Positions 1 through 6,738 of a DNA stretch of 38,364 nt are shown piece after piece. The stretch is from contig CAMARK010000044.1 in NCBI GenBank assembly GCA_945860205.1, positions 1-38,364 of the forward strand, given 5' to 3'. The notes beneath the pieces are model-generated. The model was not told the DNA's origin. It saw only the letters and a list, made by a program, of their open reading frames with translations, and did no database searches. This DNA is from Reyranella massiliensis 521. GTDB lineage: Bacteria; Pseudomonadota; Alphaproteobacteria; Reyranellales; Reyranellaceae. The number at the start of each line of letters is the position of its first letter. Within the stretch, counting starts at the first letter, position 1. The translations under genes were made by a program, and so were the position numbers.

Positions 1-22
1 AGGGCGGAGGTTACTCCGCCCT
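1..22. terminator. Hairpin at window edge, possible terminator
   Basis: A perfect 9-bp stem AGGGCGGAG / CTCCGCCCT encloses a GTTA loop. No T-run follows on the plus strand. If it terminates a minus-strand transcript, the T-run would lie outside the window. Its role therefore cannot be decided here. Confidence 0.35.
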
Positions 23-126
23 GAGACGCTCGCGGTCCAACAGAGCATGAGGGTTGAGGCCGAGTAGGCCGTCGATCGTTGGCCTGATTGACAACACCTG
101 AAAGTGTTGGCATTCTCGCCATCAGC

Positions 127-414
127 ATGGCGGCGACGCTTATCACCCGGTTCAAGGAAGTCACCGCCGAAGGCGACATCATCGAGTTTGTGGTCTGGCG
201 TGTGCCGAGCCCGGTGGATCCGAGTCGGCACTTCTACAAGTATCGGGCTGTCTACGTCATCGACGGCAAGCGCATCGTCGGGTTCGACAACGAGCGTGGC
301 AAGGGTGACCACAAGCACATCGGGGGCCGGGAGAGCGCCTATGCCTTCTCCACGGTAGAGACGATGATCGAAGACTTCATCGCCGAGGTCGACGCCGTAA
401 GGAGGCGAAGATGA
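127..414 (+). CDS. TumE-family (DUF6516) putative toxin
   Basis: A 95-residue protein that matches the DUF6516/TumE family of small putative toxins. The hallmarks are a strand followed by VVWRVPSPVDPS (about residues 20-31), the FKYR-like segment FYKYR, and the core DNERGKGDHKHIGGRE (about residues 56-71), which carries conserved Asp, Arg, Lys and His residues. A TTG at 88 would add 13 residues, but family members usually begin just before the MAATLITR-like segment, so I chose the ATG at 127. The stop overlaps the next start as ATGA, with GGAGG placed for the downstream gene, so the pair is translationally coupled. Toxicity is inferred from the family and the gene pairing; the molecular target is not known to me. 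Confidence 0.75.
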   Translation: MAATLITRFKEVTAEGDIIEFVVWRVPSPVDPSRHFYKYRAVYVIDGKRIVGFDNERGKGDHKHIGGRESAYAFSTVETMIEDFIAEVDAVRRRR

Positions 415-767
415 AGAAAAGGACACTCACCATTAGATTGATGCCGGACTGGAAGAGCGGCCTCCGGGCTGCCGCCCGCAAGTCTCAGGCGAAATCCTAC
501 CACGGTGAAGAACTCGCCTTCGAGACTCCGGCTGTCTTCTTCGGCAAATTGACGGAACGTCGATGGGAACTCATCCGCATGCTCCAGGGCAAGGGCGCCA
601 TGTCCATCAGAGAGCTGGCGCGGCGGGTGGAGCGAGACGTAAAGCGTGTCCACGAAGACGTGTCCGTCCTCACGGAACTCGGCTTGTTCGAGCGCGAGGA
701 AAGCGGCATTGCCTGCCCGTTCGCCCGCATTCATGTTGATTTTGAGTTGGCTGCCGCTGCCTATTAG
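411..767 (+). CDS. TumA-type winged-helix antitoxin / regulator
   Basis: A 118-residue protein with a winged helix-turn-helix in its second half: the segment RWELIRMLQGKGAMSIRELA (about 50-69) leads into the recognition-helix region RRVERDVKRVHEDVSVLTELGLF. This is the MarR/HVO_A0114-like DNA-binding family that accompanies TumE genes. It starts inside the stop of the putative toxin gene (ATGA) behind a strong GGAGG at 401-405. By analogy with other toxin-antitoxin operons it probably neutralises the toxin and represses the shared promoter. The toxin-first order is typical of this family. The antitoxin role is inferred; the DNA-binding fold is well supported. Confidence 0.75.
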   Translation: MKKRTLTIRLMPDWKSGLRAAARKSQAKSYHGEELAFETPAVFFGKLTERRWELIRMLQGKGAMSIRELARRVERDVKRVHEDVSVLTELGLFEREESGIACPFARIHVDFELAAAAY

Positions 768-1094
768 CGCCATAAGCGCGACTAGGTTGATGACGAACCA
801 GGTGGTCACCCTGGTCAGAAGCCCCCATTTCATCGCGCTTCCATCCACGGTTGGCAGAGAGACTTGGGTCAATCTCGCTCAATTGTAAGTAACCGGAGTC
901 GTCTGTGGGCAGCTACTGAAATTGGGTTGTGAGGTTTGAAGGGCTTTCTCGCCTTTTTTGGGGCGGACAACCACACTTCGCCTTTTGCCGGGTGGTTCAT
1001 CGCAAAAGTCCTGTTGAGCCCGGGCCCGGGTCCAGCCATCGGTGACACAAAGGACGGCCATCTGGCCGCCGCTTTTGTTTGTAAACTGCCCGGC
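768..1094. other. Gap without a supported gene
   Basis: No convincing gene lies in these 327 bases. An imperfect hairpin, ACCAGGTG-GT-CACCCTGGT, sits at 797-815, 30 bases after the antitoxin stop, and could slow or end that transcript, but no T-run follows it. The minus strand can encode a short hydrophobic helix here (about 745-833). It reads on through the antitoxin gene in antisense and has no family match I recognise. The promoter of the dioxygenase gene should lie near the right end; I see no clear -35/-10 pair. Confidence 0.5.
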
Positions 1095-1742
1095 ATGACA
1101 AAGCCCTCGATCCTCTCCCGCCGCCTGATGCTGATCGGTGTCGGTGTCGGTGTCGGCCTGATCCCTCTGTCTTCCGCTTTTGCCGAAAGCCTCGTGCCGA
1201 CGCCGGCGCAGACCGAAGGACCCTTCTATCCGGCCGGCCTTCCGGCCGACACGGACAGCGATCTCGTGCAGGTTCGTGGACAGGCGGCGCGGGCGATGGG
1301 CGAGGTACTGCATCTTCAGGGTCGCGTGATCGGCATCGACGGCCGCGTGCGTCCCGGCACTCTGGTCGAGATCTGGCAATGCGAAGCACGGGGCATTTAC
1401 GACCATCCCCGTCAGTCCGGCCGCGACCGTCGCGACGCCGCGTTCCAGGGCTACGGCCGCATGATGGCCGACGCCGAGGGCCGCTACCGCTTCCGCACGC
1501 TAAAGCCTGTCGCTTATCCCGGCCGCACGCCGCACATCCATCTCAAGGCGGCGACCGGCGACGGCCGCCTGCTCACCAGCCAGTTCTATGTCGCGGGCGA
1601 TCCGCAGAACGAGCGTGACGGCGTGTTCCGTGCCGCCATACGTCAGCCCGGCCAGCGCGAGCGCATCGAGATGAAGCTCGCTCCGGCGCCCGGCGTCGAA
1701 GCCGGCGCGCTGGCGACCGAGATGGATATCGTGATCGGCTGA
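1095..1742 (+). CDS. Exported intradiol ring-cleavage dioxygenase
   Basis: A 215-residue member of the protocatechuate 3,4-dioxygenase / catechol 1,2-dioxygenase superfamily, which opens catecholic rings between the two hydroxyls using non-haem Fe(III). All four iron ligands can be placed: Tyr102 (GIYDH), Tyr141 (VAYPGRTPHIH), His147 and His149. The start has SRRLML followed by a hydrophobic run and AFA, a plausible Tat signal peptide cleaved near residue 30, so the enzyme probably acts outside the cytoplasm. Upstream in-frame codons lack a signal-peptide-like start, so the ATG at 1095 was preferred. It stands alone, with no pca or cat genes nearby; the substrate is unknown. The TCGGTG hexamer repeat in the signal peptide is unusual. 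Confidence 0.85.
   Translation: MTKPSILSRRLMLIGVGVGVGLIPLSSAFAESLVPTPAQTEGPFYPAGLPADTDSDLVQVRGQAARAMGEVLHLQGRVIGIDGRVRPGTLVEIWQCEARGIYDHPRQSGRDRRDAAFQGYGRMMADAEGRYRFRTLKPVAYPGRTPHIHLKAATGDGRLLTSQFYVAGDPQNERDGVFRAAIRQPGQRERIEMKLAPAPGVEAGALATEMDIVIG
1135..1156 (+). repeat. TCGGTG hexamer repeat, 3.7 units
   Basis: Three perfect TCGGTG units plus TCGG encode alternating Val-Gly in the hydrophobic core of the dioxygenase signal peptide. Gain or loss of one unit would keep the frame and change the core by two residues. Confidence 0.8.
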
Positions 1743-1833
1743 GGCCGCACGACTCGGCGGTCGACGCGGGCTCGGCTTGTGGTCATTCTTCGGAGGCCCG
1801 CCCTCGACTCTCGGGTGGAGCAGGGATGACTAA

Positions 1834-2181
1834 GTGGAAGAAGCCGACAAATATTTGCACCCTTCCAGAAAAGGCGGCCTCTCCCCGCGGAAACTGGACG
1901 AACTGAAGCGGTCGATCGCGCTCGCGGTCGTGCGGGACTTTGCACCCGCGCAAATCCGCGCCCAGATTCTGGCCAATCTATATCGCTGGCGAAAGCAGGG
2001 TGCCTGGGTGTCGGCCTATGACGAATGGCACGACATCGCCATGCGCGGTGATGATGGCGAGCTTGTCGCGATGATGCTGGGGCCCGACGACACTGCAACG
2101 CGATTGCGCAACTCGATGCCGTTTGTTGGCCTGCTACCGCAATCCGAGGTGCGCCGCCTCCGTGAAGAAGCATCAGCTTGA
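1834..2181 (+). CDS. Conserved hypothetical protein, 115 aa
   Basis: A 115-residue protein starting at GTG 1834. I recognise the general pattern (YLHPSRKGGLSPRKLDELKR at the start, a middle LANLYRWRKQG, then LRNSMPFVGLLP near the end) as resembling small uncharacterised proteins of alphaproteobacteria, but know no function. It is helix-rich, with charged N-terminal and C-terminal ends, and has no signal peptide or membrane segment. No strong ribosome binding site is visible before the GTG. It follows the dioxygenase gene by 91 bases on the same strand but nothing shows a functional link. Confidence 0.65.
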   Translation: MEEADKYLHPSRKGGLSPRKLDELKRSIALAVVRDFAPAQIRAQILANLYRWRKQGAWVSAYDEWHDIAMRGDDGELVAMMLGPDDTATRLRNSMPFVGLLPQSEVRRLREEASA

Positions 2182-2257
2182 TCACATCCTGCGGGCGGCG
2201 TGATCTGATACTAGCCGTCAGTAGTCGACCGTTTGTCGTGCTTTTCAGCGACGAGCA

Positions 2258-2356
2258 AAAGGTCCCTCGCTATGCTTGGGATGACAATATTTGTTGGTCT
2301 GACGCGCTGCGCCAATCTCGACAAAGTTGTCATCCCGAGCATAGCGAGGGACCTTT
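2258..2356. repeat. REPIN-like inverted repeat, 30-bp arms
   Basis: The arm at 2258-2287 and the arm at 2327-2356 are reverse complements at 29 of 30 positions, separated by 39 bases. The arm core reads GGTCCCTCGCTATGC. The element lies just past the stop of the minus-strand hydrolase gene. Its form (two inverted REP-like arms between genes, no coding capacity) fits a REPIN or small MITE. Its genome-wide copy number cannot be judged from one window. Confidence 0.8.
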
Positions 2357-2369
2357 GGTTGGCGGCCGA

Positions 2370-3245
2370 TCAGGCCTTCAACTGCCGCGCGATAAAATCC
2401 TTGACCGTTGCCTGCGCCTTGTCGGTCTGCGGACCGGGCACGGCGACCCATTCGTGGGTCGAGTCCGCGAACAGGCGATAGTCGCAGTGGCCGCCTGCCG
2501 CTCTGTAGCTCTCGGCGAATCTTTCCTGCATCGCCGGCAGGACGTTGTCGTCGAGGGCGCCCTGCATGATGAGGAACGGCACCAGCGCGACCTTTTCTCC
2601 GCGGTCGAGGATCTCCTGCGGATTGCCTTCGTGGATGCTCTCCCACGGCAAGAAGAAGGTCCTGTTGCTCTGGATCATGGTCTCGTTCTTGCGGCGCTCG
2701 GCGTTCTCGTAGCGGGCGATGGTGTTGCTGGGCGGCGAGCGCATCGCGACCCAGGAGACAGAAGCGTCAACTTCCGGCGCGCCCCCAACGGGGAGAGCGC
2801 AGTAGCGGGGGTCGTGCGGGCGCATGGCCAAAAGCTCGGCAACGTGGCCGCCGCTCGAGGAGCCGTAGACGCCGAGCTTTGAGACATCGCCGTTCCAGCG
2901 CGCGGCGTTCGCTTTCAGCCAGCGCACGGCATGGTTGGCGTCCTGGACGCAGGCCGGATAGGGCGCCTCTGACGCCAGCGTGAGATCGACGGCCACGACC
3001 ACCAGCCCGCTCGACGCCAGCGCGCGATCCATCGGCTCCTCGGCCAGTCGGTCCTTCCGGGTCCACGCCCCGCCGTGCAGGTCGAGGACGGCCGGGAAGG
3101 GGCCTTTGCCTTTCGGCTGGTAGACCCGCGCCATCAGCATGCGGCCGGCGGCATTGCGCCTGAGTTCCACGTCGCTGACGATGAGTTCGAATTGGGCGGC
3201 CGGATCGTAGGCTGGGGTGTCGTAGGCGAACGCTGCGGCTTGCAT
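2370..3245 (-). CDS. Alpha/beta hydrolase (HSL/carboxylesterase-like)
   Basis: A 291-residue alpha/beta hydrolase of the esterase/lipase type with an oxyanion-hole HGG motif (DLHGGAW, His57-Gly59). The nucleophile elbow is G-S-S-S-G, with Ser130 as nucleophile. The likely acid is Asp232 or Asp233 (ALDDNV) and the likely base His264 (STHEW). No signal peptide is seen, so it should be cytoplasmic. It follows the TTT receptor gene by 15 bases on the same strand, behind a good GAGGAGAG ribosome binding site, so the two form an operon. A reasonable inference is that the receptor captures a carboxylate or ester that the hydrolase processes, but the substrate cannot be read from sequence. Confidence 0.85.
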   Translation of the reverse strand: MQAAAFAYDTPAYDPAAQFELIVSDVELRRNAAGRMLMARVYQPKGKGPFPAVLDLHGGAWTRKDRLAEEPMDRALASSGLVVVAVDLTLASEAPYPACVQDANHAVRWLKANAARWNGDVSKLGVYGSSSGGHVAELLAMRPHDPRYCALPVGGAPEVDASVSWVAMRSPPSNTIARYENAERRKNETMIQSNRTFFLPWESIHEGNPQEILDRGEKVALVPFLIMQGALDDNVLPAMQERFAESYRAAGGHCDYRLFADSTHEWVAVPGPQTDKAQATVKDFIARQLKA

Positions 3246-3260
3246 GTTGCTCTCCTCTGG

Positions 3261-4247
3261 CTAATCGGAGACGGCGCCGGAATCCTTGACCGCCTTGCCC
3301 CACTTCGGGACATCGCGTTGCAGCACGTCGGTCAGTCCACTCTGCGACGAGGCCACCACCACCAGGCCGATCTTCGCCAGGCGTTCCTGCGTCTCGGGCT
3401 CGCGCAGGGTGGCGGCGATCTCCCGGTTGAGCGTCGTGGCGACATCGGCCGGAATGCCCGGCGGGCCCATGATGGCGAGCCAGCTGTCGCCGTCGAACGG
3501 GATGCCGCTTTCGGCGAAGGTCGGCACGTCGGGCAGCGCCGGCGAGCGCTTCATCGACGCCACGCCCAGCGCGCGCACCTTGCCAGATGTGATGTGCGGC
3601 AGCGCCGTGTTGACGCTGACCGATGTCATCTGCACCTCGCCGGCCAGCAGCGCCTGCACGGCCGGGGCGCCGCCCTTGTAGGGAACGTGCAGCATGTCCA
3701 ACCCGCCGGCAGCGGTGCGGAACAGTTCGATGGTGAGGTGCGAGCCGTTGCCGGTGCCGGCCGACGAATAGGTGAGCTTGCCCGGCTGGCTCTTGGCCAG
3801 GGCCACGAACTCCGTGGCGTTCTGCGCCGGGACCGACGGGTGGATCATGATCACGGTCGGGAAGGTGGCCGCCAGCGTGATCGGCGTGAAGTCCTTGAAA
3901 ACATCGTAGGGCAGCTTGGCGCCGTACAGGGTGGGGGCGATGGCGTGTGTGCCGTTGTCGGCCACGACCAGCGTATAGCCGTCGGGCGCTGCCTTGGACA
4001 CCAACGCGCTGCCGACCGTTCCGCCGGCGCCCGCCCTGTTCTCCACCACGACCTGCTGGCCGATCTTTTCCGACAGCTTCTGCGCCAGGATGCGGCCGAA
4101 CGTGTCGGAGTTGCCGCCAGGCGCGTGCGGCACGATCAGCCGGATCGGCTTGGTCGGAAAGACCGCGGGTTGGGCGGCCGCGGGCAAGGCGGCCGCCGAC
4201 ATGAGAACGGCAAGCATGAGAACGTGACGGCGCGACGTGCGGATCAT
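3261..4247 (-). CDS. TTT/Bug-family periplasmic solute receptor
   Basis: A 328-residue tripartite tricarboxylate transporter receptor (Bug/TctC family), a periplasmic binding protein for small organic acids and related solutes. The start MIRTSRRHVLMLAV and the AAAQP cleavage region form a signal peptide of about 25 residues. Family landmarks are PIRLIVPHAPGGNSD, the NRAGAGGTVG segment, PDGYTL, the LHVPYKGGAPAVQ segment and LPDVPTFAESG. The frame stays open upstream for 118 more codons, but the signal peptide fixes the start at 4247. No tctA or tctB membrane genes lie in the window, as is common for orphan Bug receptors. It is cotranscribed with the hydrolase and divergent from a second receptor of the same family. 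Confidence 0.92.
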   Translation of the reverse strand: MIRTSRRHVLMLAVLMSAAALPAAAQPAVFPTKPIRLIVPHAPGGNSDTFGRILAQKLSEKIGQQVVVENRAGAGGTVGSALVSKAAPDGYTLVVADNGTHAIAPTLYGAKLPYDVFKDFTPITLAATFPTVIMIHPSVPAQNATEFVALAKSQPGKLTYSSAGTGNGSHLTIELFRTAAGGLDMLHVPYKGGAPAVQALLAGEVQMTSVSVNTALPHITSGKVRALGVASMKRSPALPDVPTFAESGIPFDGDSWLAIMGPPGIPADVATTLNREIAATLREPETQERLAKIGLVVVASSQSGLTDVLQRDVPKWGKAVKDSGAVSD

Positions 4248-4356
4248 GGCGTTTCCTCTGGCGTTTCTCCTGACGCTGTCACAGGACCGCGCCGGAGTCG
4301 ACGGCGGCAGGACGCGCCGTCTAGCGTGCGGCCTGACTTTTGCTTGGGGGTTGGGC
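4248..4356. promoter_or_regulatory. Divergent promoter region between two TTT receptors
   Basis: These 109 bases separate the starts of two divergent receptor genes and must hold both promoters. No clear consensus boxes or operator palindrome are visible. Confidence 0.4.
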
Positions 4357-5331
4357 ATGAAAATCTCACGTTTGCTGCTGGCGATTCTCCTGTGCGTCGC
4401 TCCCGTATCCACTTGGGCCCAGACCGACTGGCCGACGCGTCCGGTCAGGTTCCTCGTCCCCTGGCCGGCGGGCGGCCTGAACGACATCATCGCGCGCTCG
4501 TTCAACGACAAGGTCTCCCAGTCGCTGGGCAAGACGATCATCACCGATTTCAAGGCCGGCGCCGCCGGCCGCATCGGCGTCACCGAGATCGCCAAGGCCA
4601 AGCCCGACGGCTACACGATCGGCATGGGCAATTTGGGCCCGCTCACCATCTTCCCGTCGCTGTACAAGCAGATGCCCTACAGCGTGAAGGACGACCTGAT
4701 CCCCATCACCATGTTCGCGGCCTCGCCGCTGGTGCTGGTGGTCTCGGGCGACTCACCGATCAAGACGGTGAAGGATCTGATCGACGCGGCGAAGGCCAAG
4801 CCGGGCGTTCTCAACTACGCCTCGGTCGGGCCGGGCAGCCCGGCGCACCTCACCTTCGAGCTCCTGAAGAAGCGGACCGCCATCGACCTCTTGCACGTTC
4901 CCTTCAAGGGCACCAACGAATCGCTGCCGGCGATGTTCGCGGCGGGTGACATCCACGCGATGTTCGACACGCTGCCGCTCGCTCTGCCGCACATCCGGGC
5001 GGGCAAGCTGCGCGCGCTCGCGGTGACGACCTTGCAGCGCGTGCCGCAGCTTCCCGACGTGCCGACACTGAAGGAGCTGTCGCTTGGCGATGACGAGGTG
5101 GTGACCTGGTACGCCGTGATCGCGCCGGCCGGGACGCCGAAGCCGATCGTCGACCGGCTCTACAAGGAATACACCGCCGCCGCCGGCACGCCCGAAGTGA
5201 AGAAGATGCTGACGGACAACGGCCTGATCTACATTCCCAACACGATGGCCGAATTCCAGACACGCATCGCCGATGAAGCCGCGCGCTGGGCCCAGATCAT
5301 CAAGGACAACAAGCTCGAGCTCGATCAGTAG
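4357..5331 (+). CDS. TTT/Bug-family periplasmic solute receptor
   Basis: A 324-residue Bug/TctC-family binding protein. A signal peptide (MKISRLLLAILLCVAP, cleaved after STWAQ or close by) leads into WPTRPVRFLVPWPAGG. The family segments KAGAAGRIG, PDGYTIG, LLHVPFKGTNESLPA and LPDVPTLKEL follow in the usual order. It diverges from the receptor at 3261-4247 but the two differ strongly between the shared motifs, so they are paralogues for different ligands rather than a recent duplication. The first ATG consistent with the signal peptide is 4357, preceded by a G-rich stretch. No membrane components are nearby. A terminator about 130 bases downstream may serve this gene. Confidence 0.92.
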   Translation: MKISRLLLAILLCVAPVSTWAQTDWPTRPVRFLVPWPAGGLNDIIARSFNDKVSQSLGKTIITDFKAGAAGRIGVTEIAKAKPDGYTIGMGNLGPLTIFPSLYKQMPYSVKDDLIPITMFAASPLVLVVSGDSPIKTVKDLIDAAKAKPGVLNYASVGPGSPAHLTFELLKKRTAIDLLHVPFKGTNESLPAMFAAGDIHAMFDTLPLALPHIRAGKLRALAVTTLQRVPQLPDVPTLKELSLGDDEVVTWYAVIAPAGTPKPIVDRLYKEYTAAAGTPEVKKMLTDNGLIYIPNTMAEFQTRIADEAARWAQIIKDNKLELDQ

Positions 5332-5460
5332 GCCGCGACCGTGACGGCACTGCCAGCAGCCCGGCGAATTCCGCGACCCTGATTTGCGAATCGCGATTCA
5401 CAGGTTCAGCCAGAATCGCGCTATCTTTTCGATACGTTGCCATGACGTGCGTAATACGCG

Positions 5461-5495
5461 GGCCGCCCGGGTCTCCTGACCGGAGCGGCCTTTTT
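5461..5495 (+). terminator. Rho-independent terminator
   Basis: The stem GGCCGC(C)CGG pairs with CCGGAGCGGCC around a 9-base loop, with one bulge, and is followed at once by TTTTT. It reads on the plus strand, 130 bases after the stop of the second TTT receptor gene. It may end that transcript or a short RNA started inside the gap. Confidence 0.7.
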
Positions 5496-5774
5496 CGTGG
5501 CCGGTGGCGTTCCGCCACCACGAACCTTTGACCATGCCCCGCCCGGCGCGCCCGCCGGGTACGATCCCTGGAGGATGAGGGGCCGTCCCGCGGCCTTGCC
5601 CTAACCGGGTATTGAGCCGTGAGTAGAAAAGCAAAAGGACAACCCCGCCGACGACCGTCCGGCAGCGGGGTGGACCGAGGTGCGAAGAACGCATCCGAGG
5701 ACTGAATTGTGACGGTCATCTGCGGCCGCCCCCACGCTTTTCCGGGGCGGGGTCGCAGGGGCAGATTCTCTCGA

Positions 5775-5845
5775 TGTCACAGGTGGGCGATTGGCCTGTG
5801 TCACAACATTTGTCTCAACTTGGTGTGACACCCTGGGGTGTGACA
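5775..5845. repeat. Array of four TGTCACA/TGTGACA words
   Basis: TGTCACA occurs at 5775-5781 and 5799-5805, and its reverse complement TGTGACA at 5824-5830 and 5839-5845. The second and third form an 8-bp inverted repeat, GTGTCACA / TGTGACAC, with an 18-base spacer. Starts are 24, 25 and 15 bases apart. The array lies just past the fabI stop. It could be a regulator-binding array, or the end of a structured RNA; nothing in the window names the binder. Confidence 0.5.
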
Positions 5846-5856
5846 GAAGGGCGAGC

Positions 5857-6729
5857 CTATTCGCCGTTCTGTTCGCCCGAACCCTGCGGCGGCATGCCCA
5901 TGGCGTGATAGCCGGCGTCGACATAGTGGACGGTACCGGTGACGCCGGCGCTCAGGTCCGACAGGTAGTAGAGCGCCGCGCCGCCCACGTCGGTGAGCTC
6001 GATGTTGCGGCGGAGCGGCGAGGCTTCGCGTGAGAGGCGGTAGACGTAGCGGGCGCTGCCGATCACCGCGCCGGCCAGGGTGCGCATCGGCCCGGCCGAG
6101 AGGGCGTTCACGCGCACGCCCTGCGGGCCGAGGTCGGCCGCGAGATAGCGGACACTCGCCTCCAGGGCGGCCTTGGCCACGCCCATGACGTTGTAGGACG
6201 GCATCACCCGTCCGGCGCCCTCGTAGGTGAGCGTGATCAGGCTGCCGCCCTCGGTCATCAGCGGCAGGGCCCGCCGCGCGATGTCGGTGAAGGAATAGCA
6301 GGAGATGGTGAGGCTGCGCTGGAAGTTGGCCTTGCTGGTGTCGACGTAGCGGCCCTTCAGCTCCTCCTTGTCGGAGAAGGCGATGGCGTGGACCACGAAG
6401 TCGAGCCGGCCCCAGTCCTTCTTCAGGCGGGCGAACAGCCGGTCGAGGCTTTCCTCATTCTCGACATCGGCCTCCTCGACGATCTTGGCGCCGATTTTCT
6501 CGACCATCGGCAGGACACGCTTGCCGAAGGCGCCGCCCTGGTAAGTGAAGGCGAGCTCGGCGCCGGCATGGTGGAGCGCCTGCGCGATGCCCCAGGCGAT
6601 CGAGCGCTCGTTGGCCACGCCCATGATCAGGCCGCGCTTGCCGGCCATCAGCCTGGGCACCTCGGGAAGTGATACTGCCTTGGAAACAGCGTGATCGGAC
6701 GCTGCGGCGAGGGGACGATCGTCCGGCAT
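5857..6729 (-). CDS. fabI: Enoyl-[acyl-carrier-protein] reductase (NADH) FabI
   Basis: A 290-residue FabI, the NAD(P)H-dependent reductase of the last step in each fatty acid elongation cycle. The short-chain dehydrogenase fold is atypical as expected for FabI: GLIMGVANERSIAWGIA near residues 33-49 binds the cofactor, and the active site is Tyr169 with Tyr179-x6-Lys186 (YNVMGVAK). About 27 residues precede the usual FabI start at MAGKRG; the extended start at 6729 has a good GAGAGGGA ribosome binding site, so the extension looks real. It is the last gene of fabA-fabB-fabI, 9 bases behind fabB. FabI in this position is the classic alphaproteobacterial arrangement for unsaturated fatty acid synthesis. 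Confidence 0.95.
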   Translation of the reverse strand: MPDDRPLAAASDHAVSKAVSLPEVPRLMAGKRGLIMGVANERSIAWGIAQALHHAGAELAFTYQGGAFGKRVLPMVEKIGAKIVEEADVENEESLDRLFARLKKDWGRLDFVVHAIAFSDKEELKGRYVDTSKANFQRSLTISCYSFTDIARRALPLMTEGGSLITLTYEGAGRVMPSYNVMGVAKAALEASVRYLAADLGPQGVRVNALSAGPMRTLAGAVIGSARYVYRLSREASPLRRNIELTDVGGAALYYLSDLSAGVTGTVHYVDAGYHAMGMPPQGSGEQNGE

Positions 6730-6738
6730 CTGTCCCTC

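Larger units (their letters stand above)
5332..5856. other. 525-bp gap rich in hairpins
   Basis: No protein gene is supported. Features in order are: the palindrome GAATCGCGATTC (5388-5399), whose half GAATCGCG recurs at 5413-5420; a T-tailed terminator (5461-5495); the hairpin GGTGGCG-TTC-CGCCACC (5503-5519); a hairpin CCCCGCCG / CGGCAGCGGGG (5643-5670); a G/C-rich fold around 5724-5752; and four TGTCACA/TGTGACA words (5775-5845). A structured small RNA is possible, but I recognise no known RNA family. A 28-codon frame from GTG 5618 lacks a good ribosome binding site and was not called. Confidence 0.5.

Noticed and set aside
339..872. A minus-strand frame that begins with a membrane helix (MKWGLLTRVTTWFVIN) opposite the antitoxin gene
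   Set aside because: Only the first part is hydrophobic; the rest is antisense to a well-supported gene and has no domain. The helix resembles an HtpX-type start only superficially.
3075..4949. A very long plus-strand frame opposite the hydrolase and TTT receptor genes
   Set aside because: High GC content leaves antisense frames open. The frame has no domain pattern and covers well-supported genes.
5618..5704. A 28-codon basic peptide frame (GTG start) in the gap behind the TTT receptor
   Set aside because: There is no ribosome binding site at a suitable distance and its sequence overlaps a GC-rich hairpin, so structured RNA is as likely.
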